DNA of 64,000 nucleotides, taken from positions 1 through 64,000 of the forward strand of contig NZ_JAJIRN010000006.1 of the NCBI RefSeq assembly GCF_025717515.1, written 5' to 3'. Position numbers and translations under genes: made by a program. Below are positions 8,622 through 17,424 of this stretch, piece by piece (the stretch's first letter is position 1; each line of letters opens with the position of its first letter). The stretch comes from Roseateles oligotrophus. Its GTDB lineage: Bacteria; Pseudomonadota; Gammaproteobacteria; Burkholderiales; Burkholderiaceae_C. Under the pieces are notes generated by a model. It was given only the letters and a program-made list of their open reading frames with translations, searched no databases and was not told where the DNA came from.

Positions 8622-10856
8622 ATGAGCAGCCAACTTCAACGCCGTGAGTTTCTTGCCTCCACCGTCGCCTTCACCCTGGGCTTCCAGCTTGATGGCCGCG
8701 AGGCCCGTGCCGCTGCGCCAAGCACTCAAGCAACCACCCAGGTCAACACCTGGCTGCGCATCGCCGCCGACGACAGCATCACCCTCACCGTCGGCGCCTC
8801 CGACATGGGCCAAGGCTCGGTACAGGGCTTGGCACAGATCCTGGCCGAGGACCTGATGGTCAACCCGACCCGCGTGCGCATCGCGCAGGGCGGCCCCACC
8901 ATGGTCAACCCGGCGCCCGTGGGTGCAGCCATCAACACGGTCGGCTCCGGCGTCACGCGCAACAACTTCTGGCGCCTGCGCGACGCCGGCGCCATTGCCC
9001 GCGAGACGCTGGTGCAGGCGGCCATGAATAGCCATGGGGACCCCGCCCGCAGCAACTACTCGGTGCTGGACGGCATCGTCAGCCACAGCAGCGGCGCGCG
9101 TTACTCCTACGGCCAGCTGGCCCCCGCCGCCGCCCTGCTCACCCCGCCCGCCAGCGCGCCGCTGGTGCCCGGCGCGCAGCTGCGTTGGATCGGTCAAGCG
9201 ATGGAGCGACAAGACATTCCGAGCAAGGTGGACGGCAGCGCCCGTTACGGCCTGGATGTGCGCCTGCCCGGCCAGGTGTTCGCGGCGGTCAAACATTGCC
9301 CGACCTTTGGCGGCAAGCTGGCCGCAACGCCGACCAAGCCCGCGGCAGCCATCGCGGTGCTGCCGCTGGCGGTGGCCGCCGGCACCGCGCGCGGCGCCGA
9401 CCTTGCCGGCAATATCAATGCGGTGGCGGTCGTGGCCAGCACCAGCTGGGATGCGATGCGCTTGGCCCGTGGCCTGAGCGTCAAATGGACCATGCCCGCC
9501 AACGCCGCCGCGCTCAACAGCACCCAAATTCTGGCCGACGCCAAGGCCTTGCTGAAAAGCGCCCCCGCCTATGTCGCCGGAGCCGCCAACTCGCCGGGCA
9601 CCTGCTACACGGTCGAGGCCAGCACCGCCGACCCCGATGCGGCGCTGACCCGCACCGACGTCAAGCGCCTGGACGCAACCTACACCCTGCCCTACGTGGC
9701 GCATGCCTGCATGGAGGTGCTGAACTGCACGGTGGACTATGTTGCCGGGCAGCGCTGCGATGTCTACGCCCCCACGCAATCCGCCCGCAACGCGCTGGCC
9801 ATCACCATGCTGCTGACCGGTCTGCCCGAGAGCGCCGTGCACATCCACACCACCTTGCTGGGCGGTGGGCTGGGGCGCAAGGCCGAGGTGGACTTCATCG
9901 CCCAGGCGGTGCAACTCGGCATGGCCCTGGGTCGGCCGGTGCAGCTCTTCTACCCCCGCGAGGAAGACTTCAGCCACGACCAATACCGCCCCATGGCCGC
10001 CGTGCAGGTGCGCGCCGCGCTCGACCCCGGCAATGCGGTGGCGAGTTGGATCTACCGCAATGTCTCGCCCTCTATCCTTGGTCAGCGCGGCAGCGTACTT
10101 GGGCCCAAGGGCGACAGCCAGGGCTATGAAGCCGCGCAAGGCTTGCCCTACGCCTTTGGCGCGCGACGGGTCGAGTGGGTCAGTCATCCCGCGCCTATCC
10201 CGGTCGGGTTTTGGCGCTCGGTGGGCGCATCGATCAACACCTTCGCGGTGGAGTCGGCGATCAACGAGTTGGCGCAGTTGGCCGGTCAGGACGCGCTGCA
10301 ATTCCGCCGCGCCCGGCTGACCGACCCGCGCTGGCTTGCGGTGCTCGACGCAGTGGCCGGCGCCAGCGGCTGGAGCAGCGCGCCGAAGACAGGTACCGCG
10401 CGCGGCGTGGCCATAGGCACGGCCTTCAACACGATTGTGGCGATGGTGGTCGAGATCACCGGCAGCAGCCTCAGCAACTTCAAACTGAGCCGCGTCTGGC
10501 TGGCCTGCGACTGCTACCTCACCGTCAACCCGCGTAACGTCGAAGCCCAGCTGATCGGCGGCGTGGTGCACGCGATCAACGCGACGCTGTACGGCCAGCA
10601 GACCTTTGTGAACGGCGCGGCGCAGCGCAAGAACTTCAACACCAACCCGATGATCCGGCTGCAGCAGATGCCCACCGTCGCCGTCACCTTGATCCCGAGC
10701 CCGACGACGCTGGACCGCGCCCAGGCCATCGGCGGTGTGGGCGAGCTGGGCGTGCCAAGCTTTGCACCGGCCTTGGCCGGCGCGCTGCTCAAACTCACCG
10801 GGCAGGCGGTGCGAAGCTTGCCCTTGTTGCCGAATGCGACGATGGGAGAGGGTTGA
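8622..10856 (+). CDS. Molybdopterin-binding large subunit, isoquinoline oxidoreductase beta-like
   Basis: A 744-residue catalytic subunit that should bind molybdenum cofactor and hydroxylate an aldehyde or N-heterocycle. The N-terminus QRREFLASTVAFTLG is a Tat signal, so the folded enzyme is probably exported together with the iron-sulfur subunit. Further marks are GASDMGQGSVQGLAQILAED (cofactor contact), TLLGGGLGRKAEVD, and near the end GGVGELGVPS, which holds the expected catalytic Glu. Length and domain order fit IorB-type proteins. It follows the small subunit by 12 bases, with AGGA upstream of the ATG. XdhC-type insertion factors and a cytochrome partner are not nearby. The substrate cannot be predicted. 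Confidence 0.88.
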   Translation: MSSQLQRREFLASTVAFTLGFQLDGREARAAAPSTQATTQVNTWLRIAADDSITLTVGASDMGQGSVQGLAQILAEDLMVNPTRVRIAQGGPTMVNPAPVGAAINTVGSGVTRNNFWRLRDAGAIARETLVQAAMNSHGDPARSNYSVLDGIVSHSSGARYSYGQLAPAAALLTPPASAPLVPGAQLRWIGQAMERQDIPSKVDGSARYGLDVRLPGQVFAAVKHCPTFGGKLAATPTKPAAAIAVLPLAVAAGTARGADLAGNINAVAVVASTSWDAMRLARGLSVKWTMPANAAALNSTQILADAKALLKSAPAYVAGAANSPGTCYTVEASTADPDAALTRTDVKRLDATYTLPYVAHACMEVLNCTVDYVAGQRCDVYAPTQSARNALAITMLLTGLPESAVHIHTTLLGGGLGRKAEVDFIAQAVQLGMALGRPVQLFYPREEDFSHDQYRPMAAVQVRAALDPGNAVASWIYRNVSPSILGQRGSVLGPKGDSQGYEAAQGLPYAFGARRVEWVSHPAPIPVGFWRSVGASINTFAVESAINELAQLAGQDALQFRRARLTDPRWLAVLDAVAGASGWSSAPKTGTARGVAIGTAFNTIVAMVVEITGSSLSNFKLSRVWLACDCYLTVNPRNVEAQLIGGVVHAINATLYGQQTFVNGAAQRKNFNTNPMIRLQQMPTVAVTLIPSPTTLDRAQAIGGVGELGVPSFAPALAGALLKLTGQAVRSLPLLPNATMGEG

Positions 10857-10857
10857 A

Positions 10858-10887
10858 GGGCTGAGGGGCCATGCGCCCACTCAGCCC
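10858..10887 (+). terminator. Hairpin just after the molybdenum hydroxylase genes
   Basis: A perfect 8-base stem (GGGCTGAG and CTCAGCCC) with further pairing inside the loop begins two bases after the large-subunit stop. No T-run follows, so it may be a weak terminator or an mRNA-stabilising structure. Confidence 0.4.
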
Positions 10888-11008
10888 GGTCGAATACCCT
10901 GACCTTTGGCTGGGTTCATGTGTAGCTGGCATAGTGCGGCCCTGTCGCGCAGACCGATCTGCGTGCTTTGATCCCGAATTCCTTGCCCAATACACAGAGA
11001 GATTTCTC

Positions 11009-11815
11009 ATGACACCTAGCACCCGCGCCCTGCTGAATATCGCCTTGCTGAGTGGCTTGGCCCTCGCCGGCCAAACTGCCTCCGCCCAAGCCTTTGACGC
11101 CGCCCGCATTTATGGTGCCATTCCTGACCGTGACGGCGGTGCCTTGGGCCTGGCCGTCTTTGGCGGGCAAAAATACCTGGGCGCCAAAGAAACCCGCGTC
11201 TTGCCCGTCCCGGTGATCGACTACCAATGGAGCAACGGCTTCTTCGCCGGCACCGGCAACGGCCTGGGCATCAATTTTTCCAAGCAGGCCAACGTCAGCT
11301 ACGGCCTGCGGGTCACGGCCGATTTCGGCCGCGATGAAGACCTGTCCGCCAACTTGAACGGTATGGGTGACATCAAGATTCGCCCCGAATTCGGCGGCTT
11401 CGTCAACTACAACCTGACTCAGAGCTTTGTGTTGACTTCGTCGCTGCGCTATGGCGCGGGCAATGACAGAAAAGACATGCAGCTCGACTTGGGTGCCGTC
11501 TACTCCACGATGCTGGCTCCGCAATGGCGCATCGGCGCGGGTGCGGCTATCACGCTGGTCAATGCGGACTATATGCAGACGAACTTCGGCGTTACGGCGG
11601 CGCAGTCCGCGCGCAGCGGTCATGCCGTCTACACGCCCGGCGCCGGCCTGCGTGATGTGCGCGCCAACCTGTCGCTGACCTACGCGATCGACCAGCGCAT
11701 GGCCGTCACCGGCGCGTTGTCGGCCCGCGCCTTGCAGAGCGATGCCAAGGACAGCCCGCTGACCCGCAAGGCCAACAGCCTCGGCGGCGGCGTGGTCTAC
11801 ACCTACCTGTTCTAA
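11009..11815 (+). CDS. MipA/OmpV family outer membrane protein
   Basis: A 268-residue beta-barrel protein. A signal peptide (MTPSTRALLNIALLSGLALAG.., cut near SAQA) precedes the MipA/OmpV pattern: VFGGQKYLGAKETRVLPVPVIDYQW near the start, amphipathic strands throughout, and a C-terminal VYTYLF ending in Phe, the usual BAM recognition end. MipA was first described as a scaffold for murein enzymes, but most homologues are uncharacterised porin-like proteins. ATG 11009 has GAGAG upstream; an open frame from 10871 runs through non-coding sequence and is rejected. It is read alone, convergent with the flavoprotein gene whose stop lies five bases away. Confidence 0.88.
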   Translation: MTPSTRALLNIALLSGLALAGQTASAQAFDAARIYGAIPDRDGGALGLAVFGGQKYLGAKETRVLPVPVIDYQWSNGFFAGTGNGLGINFSKQANVSYGLRVTADFGRDEDLSANLNGMGDIKIRPEFGGFVNYNLTQSFVLTSSLRYGAGNDRKDMQLDLGAVYSTMLAPQWRIGAGAAITLVNADYMQTNFGVTAAQSARSGHAVYTPGAGLRDVRANLSLTYAIDQRMAVTGALSARALQSDAKDSPLTRKANSLGGGVVYTYLF

Positions 11816-11819
11816 GGCG

Positions 11820-13130
11820 TCACCCGGCGCTGCGAGCCTTCAGCCAAGCCGCCGCGCCGTCACCGGCAACCCGCCCGCTGGCCATGCTGGCAGTCAGCAG
11901 ATAGCCGCCTGTCGGCGCTTCCCAGTCCAGCATCTCGCCGGCGCAGAACAAGCCCGGCAGTTTCTCAAGCATCAGTTCTGGGCTCAGCGCCTCCAGACGC
12001 ACGCCGCCGGCCGTGCTGATCGCCTCGGCCACCGGCCGCGCCGCCACCAGACGCAGCGGCAAGCGCTTCAGCGTCGCGGCCAAGGTGGCCGGATCGCCGT
12101 ACTGTTCCTTGTTCAAGACCTCGCGCAGCAGACCGGCCTTCAGGCCCTCGATGCCCAGCCGGCTCTTCAGGTGGGTGGACAGCGAGCGCGGCCCGCGCGG
12201 GCGTGCCACCTCGGCGGCGACGAAATCAACGCTGCGGTCGGGTAGCAGGTCGAGGTGAATCAAGGCCTGACCGAACTCGGCAATCTCTTCGCGCAACAGC
12301 GCGCTGGCCGCATAGACCAGCGAGCCTTCGATGCCGTCCTCGGTGATGACAAACTCGCCTTGGCGTGAGAACTTTCGCCCGGTCTGGCCCTCAAAATGCA
12401 GCGCCACCGGCTTGACCGGCAGGCCGGCGAAGCGCGCGGTGAAGAGCTCGCTCCAACCGATGGGCGCGACGGCTTGCGCCAGGGTCGGGTCTTGCCGGGG
12501 CCCCAACTCGAAGCCGCAATTGGCCGCACGCAGTGGCGCGACATCGACACCCCGCTGCGCCAGCAACGGAGCCCAAGCGCCATTGGAGCCGAGCTGCGGC
12601 CAGGAGGCGCCGCCCAAGGCCAGCACCACCACATCGGCCTTGACGGTCAGCTCACCGGCTTCACCGCTGGATGTGCTGGCGAAACGCAAGCCGCCGTCGT
12701 CGGCCCAGCCCAACCAGCGCTTGCGCATATGAAAGCGCACGCCGGACTCACGCAGCCGGTGCAACCAGGCTCGCAACAAAGGCGCGGCCTTCATCGAACT
12801 CGGGAAGACCCGGCCGGAGCTACCGACAAAGGTATCCACCCCCAACTCGGCGGCCCAGGCGCGCAGGCCCGGTCCATCCAATTGATCCAACCAAGCCGCC
12901 ACCGAACTACTGCGCTCGGCGAAGCGCGAATCAAACAAGGGGCGGTCCTCGGAGTGGGTGAGGTTCAGCCCGCCCTTGCCCGCCAGCAGAAATTTGCGCC
13001 CGACCGAGGCCATCGCGTCATACAGATCGACTTCGATGCCGGCCGCCCGCAGCCGCTCGGCCGCCATCAGGCCGGCCGGGCCACCTCCGATGACGATGGC
13101 TGTTTTTGATGAGGAACTGGGCTGAGACAT
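11820..13130 (-). CDS. HI0933/TIGR03862-type FAD-dependent flavoprotein
   Basis: A 436-residue flavoprotein. The N-terminal dinucleotide-binding motif GGGPAGLMAAERLRAAG lies at about residues 15-31, followed by SVGRKFLLAGKGGLNLTHSE, a signature of the HI0933/BaiN-like family and its TIGR03862 branch. A second FAD contact is expected near the C-terminus (GLFCAGEMLDWEAPTGGYLL). Relatives act as reductases, but the substrate of this branch is not known to me. It is monocistronic on the minus strand between MipA and the first receiver gene, complete, with no membrane segment, so probably cytoplasmic. Confidence 0.85.
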   Translation of the reverse strand: MSQPSSSSKTAIVIGGGPAGLMAAERLRAAGIEVDLYDAMASVGRKFLLAGKGGLNLTHSEDRPLFDSRFAERSSSVAAWLDQLDGPGLRAWAAELGVDTFVGSSGRVFPSSMKAAPLLRAWLHRLRESGVRFHMRKRWLGWADDGGLRFASTSSGEAGELTVKADVVVLALGGASWPQLGSNGAWAPLLAQRGVDVAPLRAANCGFELGPRQDPTLAQAVAPIGWSELFTARFAGLPVKPVALHFEGQTGRKFSRQGEFVITEDGIEGSLVYAASALLREEIAEFGQALIHLDLLPDRSVDFVAAEVARPRGPRSLSTHLKSRLGIEGLKAGLLREVLNKEQYGDPATLAATLKRLPLRLVAARPVAEAISTAGGVRLEALSPELMLEKLPGLFCAGEMLDWEAPTGGYLLTASMASGRVAGDGAAAWLKARSAG

Positions 13131-13210
13131 GAGCGGCGCTTTCGACTGGAATTGAGGCGGGAGTGTGCCAGATCAGCCCATGACCGGCCCATGCCCCGGC
13201 CAACCAGCGC

Positions 13211-13708
13211 TCAGTCCTTCAGATCGGGGCAGTCGCAGCGCGCCAGTCGCTCACTCAGGGCCAGGGTCTCGGCGCGCAACTGCGCGATCTCCTCGGCGGT
13301 CTGCTTTGCCTGCCCATAGGCGCCGGCGGCGCTGTTGACGGTCATCACCAGGTCGGCATTATTGAAGGGCTTTTCCAGAAAACGATAAAGCTGCGCCTCG
13401 TTGATCGCGCGCCTGACGCCGTTCAAGTCGCTCTGCCCGGTCAACATGATCTTGACGGTATCCGGCAAGCGCTCATGCAGGCGCACCAGCAACTCGTCAC
13501 CTTTCATGCCAGGCATGATGTAGTCGGCGATCACGACGGCCAGCGCGTGACCGTCCTTCTTCAGATCGTCGGCAATCTCCAAGGCCTCTTCGCCGCTTTC
13601 GGCAATCTCGATGGTGGCGGCTGCGCCTGCATGCTTGCTCAGCAAGGAGCGCAGCGCGGTCAGCACGGTGCTGTCATCGTCAACGCAAAGAATGGTCGTT
13701 TTTCCCAT
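13211..13708 (-). CDS. Receiver-only response regulator, first module
   Basis: A 165-residue protein: one receiver domain, then about 30 residues of helical, coiled-coil-like sequence (AEEIAQLRAETLALSERLARC) and no DNA-binding or enzymatic output. The acidic pocket is VDDDS (10-13), the phospho-acceptor Asp62 lies in IADYIMPG, the switch region is MLTGQSD and the conserved Lys is in FLEKPFNN. The start lies five bases after the stop of the large kinase (13714), so they are surely co-transcribed. The LTGQSDLNGVRRAINEA stretch is typical of RpfG/HupR-class receivers in my experience. It probably signals by protein contact or phosphotransfer. It is closely similar to the second regulator (16896-17384). 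Confidence 0.9.
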   Translation of the reverse strand: MGKTTILCVDDDSTVLTALRSLLSKHAGAAATIEIAESGEEALEIADDLKKDGHALAVVIADYIMPGMKGDELLVRLHERLPDTVKIMLTGQSDLNGVRRAINEAQLYRFLEKPFNNADLVMTVNSAAGAYGQAKQTAEEIAQLRAETLALSERLARCDCPDLKD

Positions 13709-13713
13709 CGCGA

Positions 13714-16700
13714 TTACCCCGGTAGATTGAAAGAATTATGCGGCTCGCCGCTCGCCAACAAACCAAGTCCGGCAGGCTTGATGGCCAGCGGCAGATAGAC
13801 AGAAAAAGTCGTGCCCACGCCAACCTCGCTCTGCAGCTCGATGCGGCCCTGATGCTTGTCGACAATTTTCTTGACGATGTCCAGGCCCAGACCACTGCCC
13901 TCGCCGACCGGCTTGGTGGTGAAGAAGGGATCGAAGATGCGGCCGCGGATCGCCGCCGGGATGCCGCAACCACTATCGCCGACCGCCACCACCAGCTCCG
14001 CATCGCCGTCGCGGCGGATCGCAATCGTCAACACGCCCTGATGCTGCATCGCCTGCAAGGCGTTGTGGATCAGATTGGTCCAGACCTGGTTCAGCTCATC
14101 GGGCAGGCAGGGCAGCAGCGGCAGCTCGGCCTCATAACGCCGAACCAGTTCGGTTCCCTGCTTGATCTGGTTTTGATAAATCGTCAGCACCGTCTCGATG
14201 CTCTCGACCAGATCGGTCGGCCGCATTTCGCCGCTCTTGTCGACGCGCGAGTAACTCTTCAAGGCGAAGACGATCTTGGCGACCCGCTCGACCGCCTGGT
14301 TGATATTGGCGGCGCCGCGCACCACGGTGGAGACGTTTTGCACCGCCTGCAGGATGCGCTCATGTTGAGGATGGCGCAGCAAGGGCAGCAGCGCCTCGGG
14401 CAGCGTCGTCAAACCCAGCTGCGCCAGCAACTGAGCGAGCTCCCGCGCGCCCTCCAGGCCGGCCTGTTCCAGCGCGGCGCTCAAGCCCTTCACGAGCGCG
14501 CGCTCCTCGCGCGAGCTCAACAAGGGAGCGGCCCGGCTGGCTTGTGCGATCAACTCGGAGAACAGCGCCTGGCTGGGCGCATCCAGCGCCTGCAGCAGCG
14601 GCGGCAAGCCGGCGAGCGTGTCCGACAAGGACTCGACGATGGTCGCGCCGCTGGACTTGATGGCACCGATCGGCGTGTTGATCTCATGCGCGACATTCGC
14701 CACCAGCTGGCCCAAGGAGGCCATTTTTTCGGACTGGATCAGCTGCGCCTGCGCCTCGGCATTGGCCAGCGCGATGGCACCGTAGGCGCACAGCGTTCGG
14801 AAAATCGCCACCTCGCGCTCGCCATAGGCCTGCGGGCGCGGCGACTGTATCGTCATCACGCCCAATAAGCGCTCGCCCACCAGCAATGGCGCATACATCA
14901 GGCTCAAATTGGCCACCGTGCCCGGCATCGCGAGCGAATCCTCAGGCCGGATATTGGCAACAATTTCGCGTCGCTCGCGGGCGCACAGTGGCACGCGGCC
15001 GCGGCTCGAATCCAAGCGGGTGACGTAATGCGGCAGCGTGACGCCGTCCTCCACACCGAACACCGTCCGCAAGGTCTGGCCATCGATTTCAAGTCGATAG
15101 ACCTGAAAGGTAAAAGCATCCAGCAGGGCATGAACATGTCGGTCCAAGGCGGCAATGATGGCCGTCGCCTCCAGGTTGCCGGTGATGTCGCGGCCGACCG
15201 CGCCGAGTTGCTCCAGCGTGGCGTTGGCCAGCTCCAGAGTGTCTGCCCGCTCGGCCTGGGCAACAGCGAGCTGCCGCTGGTGTTCAAGGCCGGCCAAGGC
15301 CTTGTCGGTTTCATGCTCGACCTGCATGGCTATGGCGCGGTTAACCCCCTCCTTGTTATGGGTCACCTCCCGCGCCGCCGCAGCCTTTTTTCCAAACTCA
15401 AACGCCCTGCGGAAGTCCCCAATATTTGCGTATTCCTGAGCTACTGCGTCAAACAATTCGCCGGACACGGTATAGCCCTCCATGGTCGCGGCTGTGTCGA
15501 TCGCCAAATGCAAATAGTGCAATGCCGGGCTGGCGCCGGTCATGTTTGGAGGCGACTCAAGAGAAAACGACCCGTGAATGCCAGCAATGGTTTGCAGCGC
15601 CACAATTTGATAGGCAGCTTGCGCTTGTGCGGAGTCGGTGACCTGGGCAATGATGGACAGCGCCTGCTCGGGTCTGCCCAGACCCATATGGGCTTGGGCC
15701 AGCCCAATCCAGGCACCTGCCTTCAAGTTTGGATCGTCGAATGCAATTGCACGCGGCTCCAACAAACCAAACGTGTGAAGCGCATCGGCGTAGTCCTTAC
15801 ACCCGATCTCAGCCTCACCCATATAAAGCAGTGCGATGGCATAGTGTCTGGACGTAGGAAATGGCGCCAGAATGGCGAGCGCTTCACGCAACAAATCGCG
15901 TGCAGCTGAAAAGCGGTGCAAATCTTTCAGCGATGCCGCAACCGAAAACAGTGCTACGCCAATGGTCGGGGCCCAGCCGGCACCTCGGGCCAAATTCAAC
16001 GCCAGCTGGCTCCATTCAAGGCCCGCCCCAAAGTCATTGAGGTTGCCAAACGCTCCCGCGACATTTGTGGCGTCGATGACAGCGTTACGAACCTGTCCTG
16101 TGGCAATCGCGAATTGATAGGCTGCCAGACGGCTCATAGCTTCCTTGCCGAAGTCGCCAGCAGCAGCGGCGATTTCAGCACGCACGATTTCAATTCGATA
16201 CGCCACAAGGGGATGCACAACCTGAGTCTGCCTTTGTTCATGTATCCGCCAGCATTGTTTGGCGGCATCGGCGTCGTGGGCAAGCTCCAACTGTTCAAGC
16301 GCCAATTGCGCCGCGATGTGGCGCACCTCGTCGCACCCAGACGCAGCAGTAACCACCGCTTGCAGGGCTGACTTTCTGCCGGCCCTATCGCTTTGACTGA
16401 GCGCTATATAAGACAATAACCATTGAGCGTCGGCGCTGCCCACCAAGTCACTCAACTCGGCGAAGCCTTGCAGGGCCGACTCGGCCAGGACCCGGCTGCC
16501 GGAGAAATCGCCAAACAGCCAGTTGGCCTCGCCACGAATCAGTTGCAGACGTGCCATTACTCGAGCTTGCTCGATATCGTGCAAGCCACCGCTGGCAAGC
16601 AAGGAATCGGCCTCATTCGCTAGCGCCAAGGCTCGTTGGGTATCGCGCTGGCGCAATTGCCAGGCCAAAGCCAACAAGGCCGGCAAGCGTTGTGCCGGAT

Positions 16701-16779
16701 GCTGAGCCGCGCGCAGCGCCGACTCCAACTGAGCAAGGGCGTCGTCGGTGGCAAAGAACTCCAGCGTCTGCATCGTCAT
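13714..16779 (-). CDS. TPR-GAF hybrid-length sensor histidine kinase, first module
   Basis: About 1021 residues, cytoplasmic, with no membrane segment. Roughly residues 30-480 are helical repeats of TPR type, then a coiled-coil, a GAF domain (about 520-670), the phospho-acceptor His698 in NVAHEINTPIGAIKSS, and an ATPase domain with N-box NLIHNALQAM, DSGCGIP and a GLGL lid. His to N-box spans about 208 residues instead of about 110, because some 100 residues (containing LLSSREERALVKGL) are inserted before the second dimerisation helix. I start at ATG 16779, where GGGAG lies seven bases upstream; the longer open frame is unsupported. It sits between two receiver genes and is a paralogue of the kinase at 17425-20457. 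The TPR and GAF parts probably sense a protein or small ligand. Confidence 0.88.
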   Translation of the reverse strand: MTMQTLEFFATDDALAQLESALRAAQHPAQRLPALLALAWQLRQRDTQRALALANEADSLLASGGLHDIEQARVMARLQLIRGEANWLFGDFSGSRVLAESALQGFAELSDLVGSADAQWLLSYIALSQSDRAGRKSALQAVVTAASGCDEVRHIAAQLALEQLELAHDADAAKQCWRIHEQRQTQVVHPLVAYRIEIVRAEIAAAAGDFGKEAMSRLAAYQFAIATGQVRNAVIDATNVAGAFGNLNDFGAGLEWSQLALNLARGAGWAPTIGVALFSVAASLKDLHRFSAARDLLREALAILAPFPTSRHYAIALLYMGEAEIGCKDYADALHTFGLLEPRAIAFDDPNLKAGAWIGLAQAHMGLGRPEQALSIIAQVTDSAQAQAAYQIVALQTIAGIHGSFSLESPPNMTGASPALHYLHLAIDTAATMEGYTVSGELFDAVAQEYANIGDFRRAFEFGKKAAAAREVTHNKEGVNRAIAMQVEHETDKALAGLEHQRQLAVAQAERADTLELANATLEQLGAVGRDITGNLEATAIIAALDRHVHALLDAFTFQVYRLEIDGQTLRTVFGVEDGVTLPHYVTRLDSSRGRVPLCARERREIVANIRPEDSLAMPGTVANLSLMYAPLLVGERLLGVMTIQSPRPQAYGEREVAIFRTLCAYGAIALANAEAQAQLIQSEKMASLGQLVANVAHEINTPIGAIKSSGATIVESLSDTLAGLPPLLQALDAPSQALFSELIAQASRAAPLLSSREERALVKGLSAALEQAGLEGARELAQLLAQLGLTTLPEALLPLLRHPQHERILQAVQNVSTVVRGAANINQAVERVAKIVFALKSYSRVDKSGEMRPTDLVESIETVLTIYQNQIKQGTELVRRYEAELPLLPCLPDELNQVWTNLIHNALQAMQHQGVLTIAIRRDGDAELVVAVGDSGCGIPAAIRGRIFDPFFTTKPVGEGSGLGLDIVKKIVDKHQGRIELQSEVGVGTTFSVYLPLAIKPAGLGLLASGEPHNSFNLPG

Positions 16780-16895
16780 GCCTGTACTCCCACCGAAGGT
16801 GGCGTCTGCGCATCCCGGAACTGGGTCAGCAATTGGCGCGCAAAGGCTGCCAAATTTGGGGCCTCGCTGCACGGCGGCAAGGTACACGCCACCAA

Positions 16896-17384
16896 CTACC
16901 CGACCACTCGCTGCGGCGGCAGCCGCGCCAGCAGCGCCTGATTCTCGGCCCGCAGGCGGGCGCATTCCAACTCGAGTTCGCGCAAACGGCCGAAGGCGGA
17001 CAAGGCACCGTTGACGGTCATCACCAGGTCAGCGTTGTTGAAGGGTTTTTCAAGAAAGCGGTAGAGATTGGCTTCGTTGATCGCGCGCTTGACGCCGTTC
17101 AAGTCGCTTTGCCCGGTCAGCATGATCTTGATCGCGTTCGGATAGCGTTCATGCAGGCTGATCAGCAACTGGTCACCGCGCATGCCGGGCATGATGTAGT
17201 CGGCAATCACCACCGCCAGCGTATCGCCATTGCGGCGCAAATCATCGGCCATCTCCAGCGCCTCAACCCCGTTCTCGGCCAACTCCACCACCGTGCCCGG
17301 TGTCGCATGCCTGCTCAGCAAGGTGCGCAAGGAGCTCAGCACTGCGCTGTCATCATCGATGCAGAGAATGGTCATTTGAGTCAT
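16896..17384 (-). CDS. Receiver-only response regulator, second module
   Basis: A 162-residue paralogue of the regulator at 13211-13708: IDDDS pocket, Asp62 in IADYIMPGMRG, LTGQSDLNGVKRAINEANLYRFLEKPFNNADLVMTVN almost unchanged, then a short helical tail (LELECARLRAENQALLA) and no output domain. I start at ATG 17384 with AGGGA eight bases upstream; an upstream frame extending into the kinase gene is rejected. It follows its kinase by 40 bases and precedes the next kinase by 116 bases, where no gene is seen. It probably works with either kinase; cross-talk is inference. Confidence 0.9.
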   Translation of the reverse strand: MTQMTILCIDDDSAVLSSLRTLLSRHATPGTVVELAENGVEALEMADDLRRNGDTLAVVIADYIMPGMRGDQLLISLHERYPNAIKIMLTGQSDLNGVKRAINEANLYRFLEKPFNNADLVMTVNGALSAFGRLRELELECARLRAENQALLARLPPQRVVG

Positions 17385-17424
17385 GTTTCGCGTCCCTGAA
17401 TTTGCTGCTGTTGTGTTTTTGACT

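Noticed and set aside
8610-10880. 756-residue open frame antisense to the molybdopterin subunit
   Set aside because: Low-complexity Ala/Gly/Arg/His-rich composition typical of a reversed GC-rich gene; the plus-strand gene has clear family motifs.
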